From positions 310,001-374,000 of the forward strand of contig CAWGSF010000009.1 in the NCBI GenBank assembly GCA_963825255.1: a DNA stretch of 64,000 bases. The letters are read 5' to 3'. The translations under genes and the position numbers were made by a program. Position 1 is the stretch's first letter, and each line of letters opens with the position of its first letter. This DNA comes from JAIBJN01 sp963825255 (lineage in GTDB: Bacteria > Actinomycetota > Thermoleophilia > Gaiellales > Gaiellaceae). Positions 1-9,838 of the stretch are shown piece by piece. Under the pieces are notes generated by a model. It did no database searches and had not been told where the DNA came from. It worked only from the letters and a program-made list of their open reading frames with translations.

Positions 1-526
1 CTGTGCGGCGGTGGCCGGCGTCTGGCCCGAGGAGGATGTCCCGCTCTGGCGGCTGTCCCTCGAGCGCTGGAACCAGACGCTCGCGGCGAACCTGACGGCG
101 ACCTTCCTGACGGCTCGCGGCTTTCTCCGGGAGGTCGAGCGCTCCGGGCACGGAAGCCTCGTGCTCGTCGGGTCGACGGCCGGCGTGTTCGGCGAGGCCG
201 GGCACGCCGACTACGCCTCCGCGAAATCGGCGATCGTCCGCGGGCTCCTCCTCAGCCTCAAGAACGAGATCGTCCGGATCGCGCCGGGCGCGCGCGTGAA
301 CGCCGTCTGCCCGGGCTGGACGCTCTCGCCGATGACGCGCTCGACCCTGGCCGACCCGGACGTGACCGACCGGGCCACACGCACGATGGCGCTGCGGAAG
401 GTCGCCCAGCCCGAGGATGTCGCGCGCCAGATCGTCGTGCTCGCCTCGGACGCCCTCTCGGGCCACGTGACGGGCCAGGTCGTCCTCGTCGCGGGCGGCA
501 TGGAGGGGCGCGTCCTCCACGACTGA
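1..526 (+). CDS. SDR-family oxidoreductase, 5' truncated by window edge
   Basis: C-terminal part of a short-chain dehydrogenase/reductase, an NAD(P)-dependent oxidoreductase of unknown substrate. The frame is already open at the left edge, so the Rossmann GxxxGxG part lies outside the window. The first in-window start-like codon is a GTG at 11. Counting from it, the catalytic Ser is near residue 55 in VGSTAG and the YASAK (YxxxK) pair is at about 68 and 72. The usual NNAG is replaced by AVAG. The tail (VTGQVVLVAGGMEG) is the normal SDR C-terminus. The family is clear; the substrate cannot be told. Confidence 0.85.
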   Translation, partial: CAAVAGVWPEEDVPLWRLSLERWNQTLAANLTATFLTARGFLREVERSGHGSLVLVGSTAGVFGEAGHADYASAKSAIVRGLLLSLKNEIVRIAPGARVNAVCPGWTLSPMTRSTLADPDVTDRATRTMALRKVAQPEDVARQIVVLASDALSGHVTGQVVLVAGGMEGRVLHD

Positions 527-535
527 CGCCGCCCG

Positions 536-1288
536 CTAGGGAGGGCCGAGCGACTCGGCGATCTCGACCGCGCGGTCGCGGTCGATCTCGCCCTCGATGC
601 GAACGAGGAGGTCGCCCCGCTGCACGAGCAGGGTGTTCCCCGCCAGGCGAACGATGTCCTCGAGCCGACTCCCGCCCGCCGTGCGGAAGACGACCACATG
701 CGCCTCCCCTTCGAGCCAGAGCGCCGGGCTCCCGGCGACGGTAAGCCGCTCGACGCCCGTGCCGCCCGCGGCGAACTTCTCCACGAACTCCGGGTCGAGG
801 TCGCCGCGGAACTCGGTCACGAGGATCCCGACTCGGGTGTAGAGGGAGCGGGGGACATCCGGCCCCGGCGCGTAGACGAGCGAGACCTTGCCGCCCGGGA
901 CCGCGGACGACCGGTAGACGGCATCCGGTGCGCCCAGCGCTTCCGGCACGACGAAGCCGGCGAGCGACGCGCCGGAGACCGGCTTGCCCAGCTCGAGCGC
1001 GGTCGCGGTCGACCGCGGGACGGCCGGGAGCGTCTCCACCCGCTGGACGGTCGCTCCCTGCAGCCCGAAGAACTCGAGGATGGCGGTTCGCGCCGAAGGC
1101 ACCGCCATGACGGCCCCGATCGCGACCGCGAGGACGACGAACGCAAGCACGAGGGCCCGCCGGCCCGGGACGCGGCGTCGCGCTGGTGCTTCGGAGATCC
1201 GGCGGAGCACCGCGGCGGTGACGTCGGGAGCCTCGGGCAGGTCGAGCTCGGCGCCGAGACCCACGAGCGCGCGCTCCAGCTCGGTCAT
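536..1288 (-). CDS. Putative anti-sigma factor, single-pass membrane protein
   Basis: About 250 residues. A short N-terminal cytoplasmic part (MTELERALVGLGAEL) leads to one transmembrane segment at roughly residues 43-65, followed by an extracytoplasmic domain with an EFFGLQGATVQRVE motif like DUF4367-type membrane proteins. The ATG at 1288 overlaps the stop of the sigma gene (ATGA), so the two are translationally coupled. Placement directly behind an ECF sigma gene suggests it sequesters that sigma factor at the membrane. No zinc-binding HxxxCxxC motif is visible, so it is not a classical ZAS anti-sigma. Role inferred from context. Confidence 0.7.
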   Translation of the reverse strand: MTELERALVGLGAELDLPEAPDVTAAVLRRISEAPARRRVPGRRALVLAFVVLAVAIGAVMAVPSARTAILEFFGLQGATVQRVETLPAVPRSTATALELGKPVSGASLAGFVVPEALGAPDAVYRSSAVPGGKVSLVYAPGPDVPRSLYTRVGILVTEFRGDLDPEFVEKFAAGGTGVERLTVAGSPALWLEGEAHVVVFRTAGGSRLEDIVRLAGNTLLVQRGDLLVRIEGEIDRDRAVEIAESLGPP

Positions 1289-1842
1289 GCCGTCACCCCC
1301 AGGCGGTCGCGCAGCCGGTCGAGCGCCCGCGACGTCCTCGACTTCACGGTTCCGCGCCGCCACCCGAGCGCGGCCGCCGTCTCCTCCTCCGACAGCCCGA
1401 GGAAGTAGCGGCAGCCGATCGCCATCCGGTCGTCCTCGCGCAGGTCGTTCACGGCCCGGAGCAGCTCCTCGCGCCGCTCGGCGTCGAGAAGTGCCGCCTC
1501 GGGGGACGGGACCGCGCCCCCCGAGAGCGGATCCTCGGCCGCGCGCAGCGCGAGACGGTCGCGGCGGCCGGCCGACCTGCGGCGGTTCCGGGCCTCGTTG
1601 GCGACGATGGTGAGGAGCCAGGGCCGGAAGGGCGCACCCGCGCGGAAGCGACCCAGGGACGCGTAGGCCTTCACGAACCCCTCCTGCACGGCATCCTCGG
1701 CGTCGGCCGCCGAGCCCGTGAGCAGGTACGCGGTGCGAAACGCGATCGTCTGATGCTCCTCCACGAGGGTGCCGAAGGCCCGGGTGTCACCCCGCTTCGC
1801 CTGCGCGACGAGCTCGTCGTCTTCCAGTGGCCGGTCCTCCAC
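1285..1842 (-). CDS. ECF-type RNA polymerase sigma factor
   Basis: A protein of about 185 residues with sigma-70 region 2 (roughly residues 25-90, containing DAEDAVQEGFVKAY) and region 4 (about 130-180, helix-turn-helix in LSEEETAAALGWRRGTVKSR). This is the two-domain build of extracytoplasmic-function sigma factors. I chose the GTG at 1842 because it follows the stop of the dehydrogenase gene at 1884 and gives normal family length; the frame stays open much further upstream as an antisense-like extension. It overlaps the anti-sigma gene by four bases. It probably directs RNA polymerase to a small stress or envelope regulon. Confidence 0.88.
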   Translation of the reverse strand: MEDRPLEDDELVAQAKRGDTRAFGTLVEEHQTIAFRTAYLLTGSAADAEDAVQEGFVKAYASLGRFRAGAPFRPWLLTIVANEARNRRRSAGRRDRLALRAAEDPLSGGAVPSPEAALLDAERREELLRAVNDLREDDRMAIGCRYFLGLSEEETAAALGWRRGTVKSRTSRALDRLRDRLGVTA

Positions 1843-1883
1843 TGCGACCGTTCTACACCGAGCGGGGCTCCGGGGTTCCGCCG

Positions 1884-3041
1884 CTAGCCGGAAGCGAGGC
1901 GGAAGACGGTCCCGTCCAGCGTGAGGAGGTAGAGCTCGCCGGAGCCGTCCTCGGCGAACGAGCTGAGCTCGGGCGCCTCGAAGCGGAGGCGGCGCACGGT
2001 CGCGCCGCCTTCGGTCCGGCTCAGGCTCCAGACGCGGCCCGAGCAGTAGTCGCCGTAGAAATACCGCCCGCGCGCCCAGGGGATGTCCTCGCCGCGGTAG
2101 ACGAAGCCGCCGGTGATCGAGCACCCCTCGTCGTGCGAGTACTCGGCGATCGGCCCGACGAGGCGGCCGGCGTCGTTCGGCTCCTTGTCCTCGTAGACGT
2201 GCGTGCCCTCGAAGACGTCCCACCCGAGGTTCACGAGCGAGCCGAGGTCCCGGGCGGGAATGTAGTCCACCTCCTCGACCGCACCCTGGCCGACGTCGCC
2301 GATCCAGAGGTCGCCGGTCTCGCGGTCGAAGGAGAACCGCCACGGGTTGCGCAGCCCGTAGGCGACGATCTCCCAGTCGGAGCCCGGCTTGTCGACGTCG
2401 ATCCGGAGGAGCTTGCCCAGACGGCTCCCGAGATCCTGGGCGACGTTCTCGGGGTCGCCCCCCGCGCCGCCGTCGCCCATCCCGACGTAGAGAAGGCCGT
2501 CCCTGTCGAACGCGAGCTGGCCGCCGTTGTGGTTCGCGTACGGCTGGGGGACGTGCAGGAGCTCGCGGACCTTCGTCGGCTCGCTCGCTTCCGACGCACG
2601 GAGCTCCACGACCCGCGTGTCGCCCTTCAGGTCGGTGTAGTCGACGTAGAAGAGGCCGTTCTCGGCGTAGTCCGGGTGGAACGCCACCGAGAGGAGCCCC
2701 TGCTCGCCCCCGCTCGTCACGTCCGCCGAGATGTCCAGAAAGGGTCGGGGAAGCACGCGGCCGTTCTCGAGCACCCGGATGCGCCCGACGCGCTCGACCA
2801 CGTAGAGACGGTCGGGCTCCCCGGGGGCGGACGCGGCGTGGACCGGGGCGTCGAGCCCGCGCGCGACCTCGACCAGCGCGAGCGATCGGCCGCCGGCCGC
2901 GCTCGGGGTCGTCTCGACCGACGTCGAGGACGGAGGGGGCGGTGGCGAGCTCGGCTCGGCCCCCTCGTTCGAGCCGCCCGTGTCGCAGCCGGCGAGAACG
3001 AGGAGGCAGGCGAGCGAGAGCGTGAGCGGGCGGCGAAGCAC
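1884..3041 (-). CDS. PQQ-dependent sugar dehydrogenase-like lipoprotein (glucose/sorbosone dehydrogenase family)
   Basis: 385 residues. Lipoprotein signal with lipobox LAGC near residue 18, then a low-complexity Ser/Pro linker (residues 22-50), then a six-bladed propeller of the glucose/sorbosone dehydrogenase family (GLDAPVHAASAPGEPDRLYVVE through LYLLTLDGTVFRL). Family landmarks present include GEQGLLSVAFHPDY, NHNGGQLAFDRDG, MGDGGAGGDP and YGLRNPWRFSFD. Homologues use PQQ to oxidise sugars outside the cytoplasm. It starts 10 bp after the LysR gene and precedes the sigma gene on the same strand. Substrate unknown. Confidence 0.88.
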   Translation of the reverse strand: MLRRPLTLSLACLLVLAGCDTGGSNEGAEPSSPPPPPSSTSVETTPSAAGGRSLALVEVARGLDAPVHAASAPGEPDRLYVVERVGRIRVLENGRVLPRPFLDISADVTSGGEQGLLSVAFHPDYAENGLFYVDYTDLKGDTRVVELRASEASEPTKVRELLHVPQPYANHNGGQLAFDRDGLLYVGMGDGGAGGDPENVAQDLGSRLGKLLRIDVDKPGSDWEIVAYGLRNPWRFSFDRETGDLWIGDVGQGAVEEVDYIPARDLGSLVNLGWDVFEGTHVYEDKEPNDAGRLVGPIAEYSHDEGCSITGGFVYRGEDIPWARGRYFYGDYCSGRVWSLSRTEGGATVRRLRFEAPELSSFAEDGSGELYLLTLDGTVFRLASG

Positions 3042-3051
3042 CCGCTTCAGG

Positions 3052-4002
3052 TTACGGACGGGCAGCCCGTGCCGCGCCGGCTCGCGCCGGGAAGAGCGGC
3101 TCGCGCGTCGCGATCGTGTCCGCGACGGCGCCGAGCATCTCCGGGATGCCGGGCGAGCCGCGCTCGCCCGTCCGGTAGGCCGCGAGGATGCGGCGCTTGG
3201 GCCCGAAGGCGATCGGCCGTACCGCGACGCCGGGGTTCAGCCGCGTGAGGCCGAGGTCGGGAGCGAAGGCGACGCCGGCTCCCGACGCGACGAGGTTCTG
3301 CATGGCGGCGTAGTCGTCGAACTCGAAGCGGATGCGCGGCTCGAACCCGGCGGACCGGCACGCCCGCGCCGTGAACTCGTGGCATGAGGAGCGGGGCGTG
3401 CTCCGGATCCAGGTCTCCTCGGCCAGGTCCCCCAGCCGGACCGCGCGCCGTGCGGAGGCCGGATGGCCTGCCGGGAGCACGATCCGCATCGGCTCCTCGA
3501 GCAAGAGCTCGAGCTCGAGCCGGGGCTCGACCGCGAGCGGGACGCCGTCGTACTCGAAGACGAGCGCGAGATCGAGCTCTCGTGAGCGAACCCGCGCGAG
3601 GCTTCCGCGCGGATCGGCCTCGGCGACCGTGACCTCCACCTCCGGGCACGCGGCCGCGAACCGGCCCAGCGCCTCGGGCAAGAGGCTGACGGCCACCGTC
3701 GTCACCGACCCGACCCGCAGGACCGGCCGGGCGCCGGAGAGCTCGCGGAGATCGGCCTCGGCCTCGGCGAGGCGCTCGAGCACGGCTTCGGCGTGCTCCA
3801 CCAGCCGCCAGCCGGCCGGGGTGAGGCGAACGCTCTTCGGGCCGCGATCGAGCAGCGGGACGCCCGCCTCGACCTCGAGCTTCGCCAGCTGCTGGGACAC
3901 GGCAGACGGCGTGAAGTCGAGCGACTCGGCCGCGGCGGCGATCGAGCCGCGGAGCGCGACCTCGCGCAGAAGACGCAGACGCCTGACATCGAGCATAAGC
4001 AC
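3052..4002 (-). CDS. LysR-family transcriptional regulator
   Basis: 316 residues. N-terminal winged helix (residues 4-62: LREVALRGSIAAAAESLDFTPSAVSQQLAKLE in pieces) and a C-terminal periplasmic-binding-like effector domain from about residue 90. The start reads GTG CTT ATG, so initiation may be at 4002 or 3996. It lies 10 bp upstream of the sugar dehydrogenase gene on the same strand and may be cotranscribed with it, and is divergent from the FtsX permease at 4066. Typical LysR proteins control neighbouring divergent genes; the target and ligand here are not known. Confidence 0.9.
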   Translation of the reverse strand: MLMLDVRRLRLLREVALRGSIAAAAESLDFTPSAVSQQLAKLEVEAGVPLLDRGPKSVRLTPAGWRLVEHAEAVLERLAEAEADLRELSGARPVLRVGSVTTVAVSLLPEALGRFAAACPEVEVTVAEADPRGSLARVRSRELDLALVFEYDGVPLAVEPRLELELLLEEPMRIVLPAGHPASARRAVRLGDLAEETWIRSTPRSSCHEFTARACRSAGFEPRIRFEFDDYAAMQNLVASGAGVAFAPDLGLTRLNPGVAVRPIAFGPKRRILAAYRTGERGSPGIPEMLGAVADTIATREPLFPARAGAARAARP

Positions 4003-4053
4003 AGCTTACCCACGGCTGAAGGGACCCGCGTGGTCGAGGAGCGCCGGGGCGGG

Positions 4054-4059
4054 CAGCAT
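4054..4059 (+). promoter_or_regulatory. Leaderless -10 box before the FtsX permease
   Basis: CAGCAT ends 6 nt before the GTG start at 4066. That spacing puts the transcript start at or next to the start codon, with no room for a Shine-Dalgarno site. Confidence 0.4.
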
Positions 4060-4065
4060 TGAGAC

Positions 4066-7000
4066 GTGCGCACGGTTCGCAGGCTCGCCTACCCGCTCCG
4101 CCTCGCCGGGGTGCGGCTCGCGCGCCGCGCGCCCACCACCCTGCTGGCCGCCGCGGGCGTGGCGGCGGGGGCGGCGATGCTCGCCACCGTCCTCGCGGGC
4201 GCGGTCGTCGCCAGGGACCAGCGCGTCGGCCAGGCCCTCGACGACATCCCCGCAGCGCAGCGTTCGGTGCGCGCCGACTGGTTCGGCGTCGCCGACCAGA
4301 CCGATGACCACGCTCAGCTCGACCGCCGTGCCCGACGAACACTCGCGGGCGTCGTGGGCGGCGATCCGGCGAGCCTGGTGCTCTTCCGCGAGAGCACGAT
4401 CGCGGGGACGTACTTCGGGCTGGGCGCCGTCGACGACCTGGCCGACTGGGTGACGCTCCGCTCGGGGCGCCTTCCGAGCACGTGCGTACCGGAGCACTGC
4501 GAGGTCGTCCGGCTGCGCGGGGCCGGCCGGATCCCCAACGTCGAGGGCCTCCGCCTCGTCCAGGTCGGAACCGCCGTGCTGCGGTCGCCCGTGCTCTTCG
4601 GCGACTTCATCGCACCCGCCGAGAACGAGCAGGACCGGGCGTCCCAGAGCCCAGTCTTCCGGCACGCGTTCGGCTACCACCGGCCGCCGCCCGCGCCGCT
4701 CGTCCTCGCAGACGGCGTCGACGGCCTCGTGCGCTCGCCGGAGGTCCAGGGCGTCTACCGCAGCTACTCGTGGGTCGTCCCGCTCGAGCCGGGCGCGGTG
4801 CGTTCCTGGGATGTCGACCGTTTCACCGGCGACGTCGCGCGAGCCCGCTCCGACCTCCAGAGCTCCTCCATCTCGTTCGACGTGACGGCCCCGGTCGAGC
4901 CGCTGCGGACGAGCGCCGAGGCGAGCGACGTCGCGGCTCGACGGCTCCTGCTCGTCGGCGGCGAGTCTGCCGCGCTCCTCTTCGCGTTCGCCGTCCTGGT
5001 GGCGGTGAGCATGCGACGCGACGTGGGGGCCGCGCGCCGGCGGCTGACGTGGTTCGGGGCACGTCGCTGGCAGCTCTCGCTCTTCACCGGCGCCGAGGCA
5101 CTCGTGATCGCGCTCGTGGGCACCGCCGTCGGCTGGGCTCTCGGCACGGGCGCCGGAGCCGTCGTGGCCTCGAAGGCCGGCGCGCCGGTCGGCGACGTCC
5201 TCGCGCACTCCACGCTCTCGAGCACCGGCCTCGTGGTCGCCGTGATCGTCGCCGCGGCGCTCGCGCTCGTCCTCATGGCAGCGCTGCTCGCTCGGCCGCT
5301 CACGTTCGGCGCGCGCTCGTTCTCGGCGCTCGACGCCCTGGCCCTCGCAGCCCTCGGCGTCGTCGCGCTGACGCTCCTGCGCGGCGACCTCGACCAGGCG
5401 GCGCTCGCCGGCAACGGCGGGACGGCCACCGCGCTCGTCCTGCTGCCCGGGCTCGTCACCTTCGCGGCGGCAGTCCTCTGCGCGCGGCTCCTCCGTCCCG
5501 CGCTCGTGCTGCTGGAGCGGGTCTCTCGCGACCGCTCGGTCTCCCTGCGGCTCGCGGCGCTGTCGCTGGCGCGCCACCCGGGCCACGCGGCCGTCGCGGC
5601 GGCCTTCCTCCTCGTCAGCGTCGGGCTCGCGGTGTTCGCGGAGAGCTACCGGACGACGCTCTCCCGCGGGCAGGAGCAGGAGGCCGCGTACGCCGTGCCG
5701 CTGGACTTCACCGTCAAGGAGGACCTCACGCGGCTGATCCGCGTTTCGGAGGCGGTTCCCCCGGAGCGGCTGGCCGAGCTCCCGCAGGGGGTCCGCAGCG
5801 AGCCCGTGCTGCGGCTCGCGGGGAACGTCAGCCGCGTCGGGGGGACGACGGGGATCGCCGTCCTCGGGCTCGACCCGGGCGTCATTCCCGAGCTGCGGGG
5901 CTGGCGCGGCGACTTCGCCGCTCTCTCGCCGGCGGCGCTCGCCCGACGGATCGAGCCGGCCGAGGACGGGTCGCCGCGGGGCCCGCTCGTCCCGGCCGAC
6001 GCCACCGCCCTCGAGCTCGACGCGAGAGGGCTCGCCCGTGCTCGTCACCGCGAGCGTCCTGACGACGGCGGGGAGACTTCGCCCAGATCCTCCTCGGACA
6101 GCCCGGCCTCGGGACGACGAAGACGCTCCGCGCGCCGGTGCCGGCCGAGGCCCGCGGCGGCCGCATCGTCTCGCTGACGATCTCGCCGCGGACGAGAGTC
6201 CAGGAGCGCGGAGGCGAAGGCCGGCCACTCGATCTCGACCTCCGCCTCGGCGAGCTGGCCGCCGAGACGGGGTCGGGAGAGGTCTCGCTGGGCAACTACG
6301 ACGGCTGGGTGGCGGTCAACGGGATCGAGGCGACGGTCCGGCCGGGAGGCGCCGCCCTGGGCGGGACGATCACCGAGCAGCTCGCCAGCCGCTTCCGTCC
6401 CCGCCAGCCGAGCGACGACGAGCCGGTGCGGGTGATCGCCTCCCCGGCGGTGGCCGCGGCCGCCGGGCCCGGAGGTGAGCTCCCCCTCCGGATCGGGGGC
6501 GAGCAGGTCGTCGTCCGCGTCGCCGCCGTGGCGTCCCGCTTCCCGGGAGCCGCAGCGGACGACTTCGTGGTCGCGGACCGCGCGCTGCTCGGCACGGCGC
6601 TGAACGCGCAGCGTCCCGGGATCGCGGTGCCGAACGAGCTCTGGCTCGGCTCCGACGCCCAGGGACGGCCCGAGCTCGACCGCATCCTCTCCCGGCCGCC
6701 CTTCCACGTTCTCAGCGTCGAGTCGCGCGAGCAGGTCGAGGCGTCGCTGCGCCACGATCCCCTCGCGCGCGGGACGCTTCTCACGCTCCTCGCCGGGGCG
6801 CTGGTGGCCCTCGGGCTCGCGCTCGTGGGCATCCTCCTCGGCGTCGTCTCCGACGTCCGGGACGAGCGTGGCGAGCTCGACGACCTCGAGGCGCAGGGGG
6901 CGCGGCCGGCGCTCCTCCGCCGGGTGGTGAGGCTGCGGAGCCTCGTGGTCGTCACGGCCGGGCTCCTGGGCGGACTGCTCACCGCGGCGGCACTCGCGGC

Positions 7001-7154
7001 CATCGTCGTCGACCTCGTCACCGTCACCGCCGACGCGGCGACCACCGGCCTGCCGCTCCGCACGGCGGTCGACTGGCCGGTCCTGGCCGGCGCGCTGGCC
7101 GCGGGAGCCCTCGCCGCCGCCGCGCTCGTCACCGCAGCCTCACGCCGGATATGA
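4066..7154 (+). CDS. FtsX-like ABC transporter permease (two frameshifts)
   Basis: A MacB/LolC-type permease of about 1,030 residues. It starts at a GTG, has an N-terminal transmembrane helix (TTLLAAAGVAAGAAMLATVLAG), a large extracytoplasmic domain, helices near residues 300-480, a second extracytoplasmic region and a C-terminal FtsX block (TLLTLLAGALVALGLALVGI). The frame breaks near 6030-6036 and again near 6072, each shift equal to one extra base; the middle piece reads FAQILLGQPGLGTTKTL in the third frame. The stop overlaps the ATG of the ATPase gene (ATGA). Together they should form a mechanotransmission-type exporter acting on lipids, peptides or cell-wall enzymes. Confidence 0.82.
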
Positions 7155-8750
7155 GCCCCGCCGTCGAGATCCGCGACCTCTTCCGCGTCTACCCGGCGCC
7201 GGAGGGCGGCGTCGTCGCCCTGCAGGGGCTGACGCTGGACGTCCAGGAGGGCGAGATCTGCGTCGTGCTCGGTCCGAGCGGATCGGGGAAGACGACGGTG
7301 CTTCGCATGCTCGCGGCGCTCGACCGGCCCACCGCCGGGAGCGTTCGCGTCCTCGGCCGCGACCTCGCCCGCCTCTCGAGGCGCGCTCGCGCCGGCTACC
7401 GGGCGGAGCTGCTCGGCTATGCCGACCAGCACTACTGGCGCGCGCTCGCGGCGGAGCTCGAGGTCCGGGAGCTCGTCTCGCTCCAGCTCGGCCTCGCGGG
7501 GGCGCCCCGGCCGGAGCGGATGGCGCGCGCGAGCGAGCTCCTCGAACGGGTCGGCCTCAGCGACCGCGCGGGCGCGCACCCGCGCGAGCTCTCCGGCGGC
7601 GAGCAGCAGCGGGTGGCGGTCTGCGCCGCGCTCGCGCACCGCCCGCGCCTTCTCCTCGCCGACGAGCCGACGGGGGAGCTGGACGCCGCCAACGCGCGCA
7701 CCGTCTACGAGGCGATCGCCTCGCTCGCGCGCGACAACGGGACGACGACGGTCATCGTCAGCCACGACCCGGAGTCGGCGTCCATCGCCGACCGGATCGT
7801 CCGCGTACGGGACGGCCGCGTCAGCGAGGAGGCCGCGCTGCCCGACGGGAGGGACGAGGCGATCGTCGTCGGCCGAGGAGGGTGGCTCCGCCTCTCCGAG
7901 GAGCTCCTGCGGCGAACGGGAATCCACGCGCGCGCGACGGCTCGGCTCCACGAGAAGGGGATCCTGCTCGCAGCCGCGCCGGGCGGCGAAGCGCCCGTGG
8001 CGGACCCGGAGGAGGACGCCCCGCCGGCGGCCGCCCTCGCGGCCGCGGAGGTGACGGCGGAGGCGCGCGGAGTCACCAGGACCTACGGCGAGGGCCGGTC
8101 CGCGGCCACCGCGCTCAGCGGGCTCGACGCCGGCTTCTCCTCCGGCCGCCTGAGCGTGGTCACGGGCCCGTCGGGCTCGGGGAAGACGACTCTCCTCCAC
8201 CTCCTGGCCGGCATGGACGTCCCGACGGCAGGTGAGGTGCACGTTCTCGGCACGGCGGTCTCGGCGCTCGACCGCGACGCGCGAGCGCGCTTCCGGGCCG
8301 AGCACGTCGCGCTCGTCAGCCAGGCCACGGGGCTCGTGCCCTTCCTCACCGCGACCGAGAACGTGGAGCTCGGCCTCTCCCTCCGCGGCATCGAGGGCAC
8401 CGAGGCCCGGGAGCGGGCCGCCGAGTCCCTGGCGGCCGTCGGGCTGGCGGGGGCGTCAGGACGGCGGGCGTCGGACCTGTCGAGCGGCCAGCAGGAGCGG
8501 GCGGCGGTCGCGCGGGCGGTCGCGGCCCGGCCGGCGCTCCTCCTCGCCGACGAGCCGACGGCCCGGCTCGACCAGGCGAACGCGCTGGCCGTCTCGCGGC
8601 TGCTGCTCGACCTCGCGCGCACGACCGGCGCCGCCGTCGTCTGCGCGACCCACGACCCCCTCCTGATCGAGCACGCGGACGACCGGCTCGACCTCGAGCA
8701 CCGCCGGCTCGCCTCGGAAGTCCGCTCCCGCGGTCGAGCGCGGTTCCTAG
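7151..8750 (+). CDS. ABC transporter ATPase with two tandem nucleotide-binding domains
   Basis: Two LolD/MacB-like ATPase domains in one chain. Domain 1 (residues 5-230) has Walker A GPSGSGKT, signature LSGGEQQR, Walker B LLLADEPTGELD and H-loop VSHD. Domain 2 (about 300-520) has GPSGSGKT, a variant signature LSSGQQER, LLLADEPTARLD and ATHD. MacB-like systems normally use one ATPase as a homodimer, so this is a fused dimer. Homology ends near 8715. The reading frame as given stays open to 9811 antisense to the GGDEF gene; a TAG at 8748 in another frame suggests a late frameshift, and I end the gene there. Confidence 0.82.
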
Positions 8751-9775
8751 GACACGCGCCGGACGGCCGGCTTCGACTCGATCGCGAGCAGCGTGCGCGC
8801 GCCGCCGGCCGCCTTCGCCCGGTAGGCGGCGAGGTCGGCGAGCCGATAGACGTCCTCCGCCGAGGACTGCGCGGGGGTCATGCGGGCGATGCCGCCGGAG
8901 AAGCTGTACTGGCCGCGCCCGATCTCGGCGAGCGTGTCCTGCGCGCGCTCGGCCACCTTCGTCGCGTCCTCGGGCCCGGAGGACGGGAGGATGACGGCGA
9001 ACTCGTCGCCCCCGAGCCGGCAGGCGACGTCGCTCGCCCTGATCGAGGCCCGCAGCGCGTCCGCGAGGGTGCGGAGAGCGAGGTCGCCCGCGCCGTGGCC
9101 GCCGAGGTCGTTGATCCGCTTGAGCCCGTCGAGGTCGACGACGAGGAGGGTCAGCTCCTCGCCCGCGCGCAGGCTGCGCGCCACGGCGGCGTCGAACTGC
9201 TCCTCGAAGAGCCGGCGGTTGTAGAGGCCGGTCAGCTTGTCGCGCGCGGCGGTCTCGTGCAGCTCCTCGAAGAGCAGCGCGTTCCGGATGGCGATCGCGA
9301 CGATGTCGCAGAGCGCGCGGCAGAACTCGACGTCGTCGTCGTCCCAGACGCGGTCCTGGGCGTCGACGACCTCCATGAGGCCGATCGTCTCGCCGCGGGC
9401 CACGAGCGGGAGCATGAGCAGCGAGGCCTGGCCCTGCTCGTCGAGGATCGCCCGTTCCGCGGCGTCGTCGTCCGGGTTCGCGGCGCGGATCTGCAGCGGC
9501 TTCTGCGTGTCGAGGACGAGCTGCGTCGCCGGGAACTCGGCGAGGTCGTAGACGCGGCCGCCGGTGACGGTGATCTCGTCCGTCCCCTGGACGTACTCGG
9601 TGAGCATGACGAGGACGCCCCGGACGCGGTCGTAGGTGGAGAGCTCGGCGGCGGTCGCGCCCGTGAGCTCGGCCGCGCGCGTGGTGAACTCGTGGAGGAC
9701 CTCGCGCAGGTCGAGGCTCGAGGACAGCGTCCTCGAGAGGTCGAGCAGCGCGCGCAGACGAGTGGCTTCGGCCAT
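8747..9775 (-). CDS. GAF-GGDEF diguanylate cyclase
   Basis: 342 residues. A GAF sensor domain (residues 10-165) is followed by a GGDEF domain (about 170-335) with an intact active-site loop LGGDEFAVIL and the DKLTGLYNRR lead-in, so it should make cyclic di-GMP. No clear RxxD inhibitory site is seen in the expected place. It is the last gene of a minus-strand run behind the DUF4389-like gene (gap 63 bp). Its TAG stop shares the CTAG with the convergent ABC gene. The GAF ligand is unknown. Confidence 0.9.
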   Translation of the reverse strand: MAEATRLRALLDLSRTLSSSLDLREVLHEFTTRAAELTGATAAELSTYDRVRGVLVMLTEYVQGTDEITVTGGRVYDLAEFPATQLVLDTQKPLQIRAANPDDDAAERAILDEQGQASLLMLPLVARGETIGLMEVVDAQDRVWDDDDVEFCRALCDIVAIAIRNALLFEELHETAARDKLTGLYNRRLFEEQFDAAVARSLRAGEELTLLVVDLDGLKRINDLGGHGAGDLALRTLADALRASIRASDVACRLGGDEFAVILPSSGPEDATKVAERAQDTLAEIGRGQYSFSGGIARMTPAQSSAEDVYRLADLAAYRAKAAGGARTLLAIESKPAVRRVS

Positions 9776-9838
9776 CCGGTACTGAATCGGCTGGGCGGGG
9801 ATGTCGCTTGAGACTCGATGCGTTCCGAGCGCCGGCTC

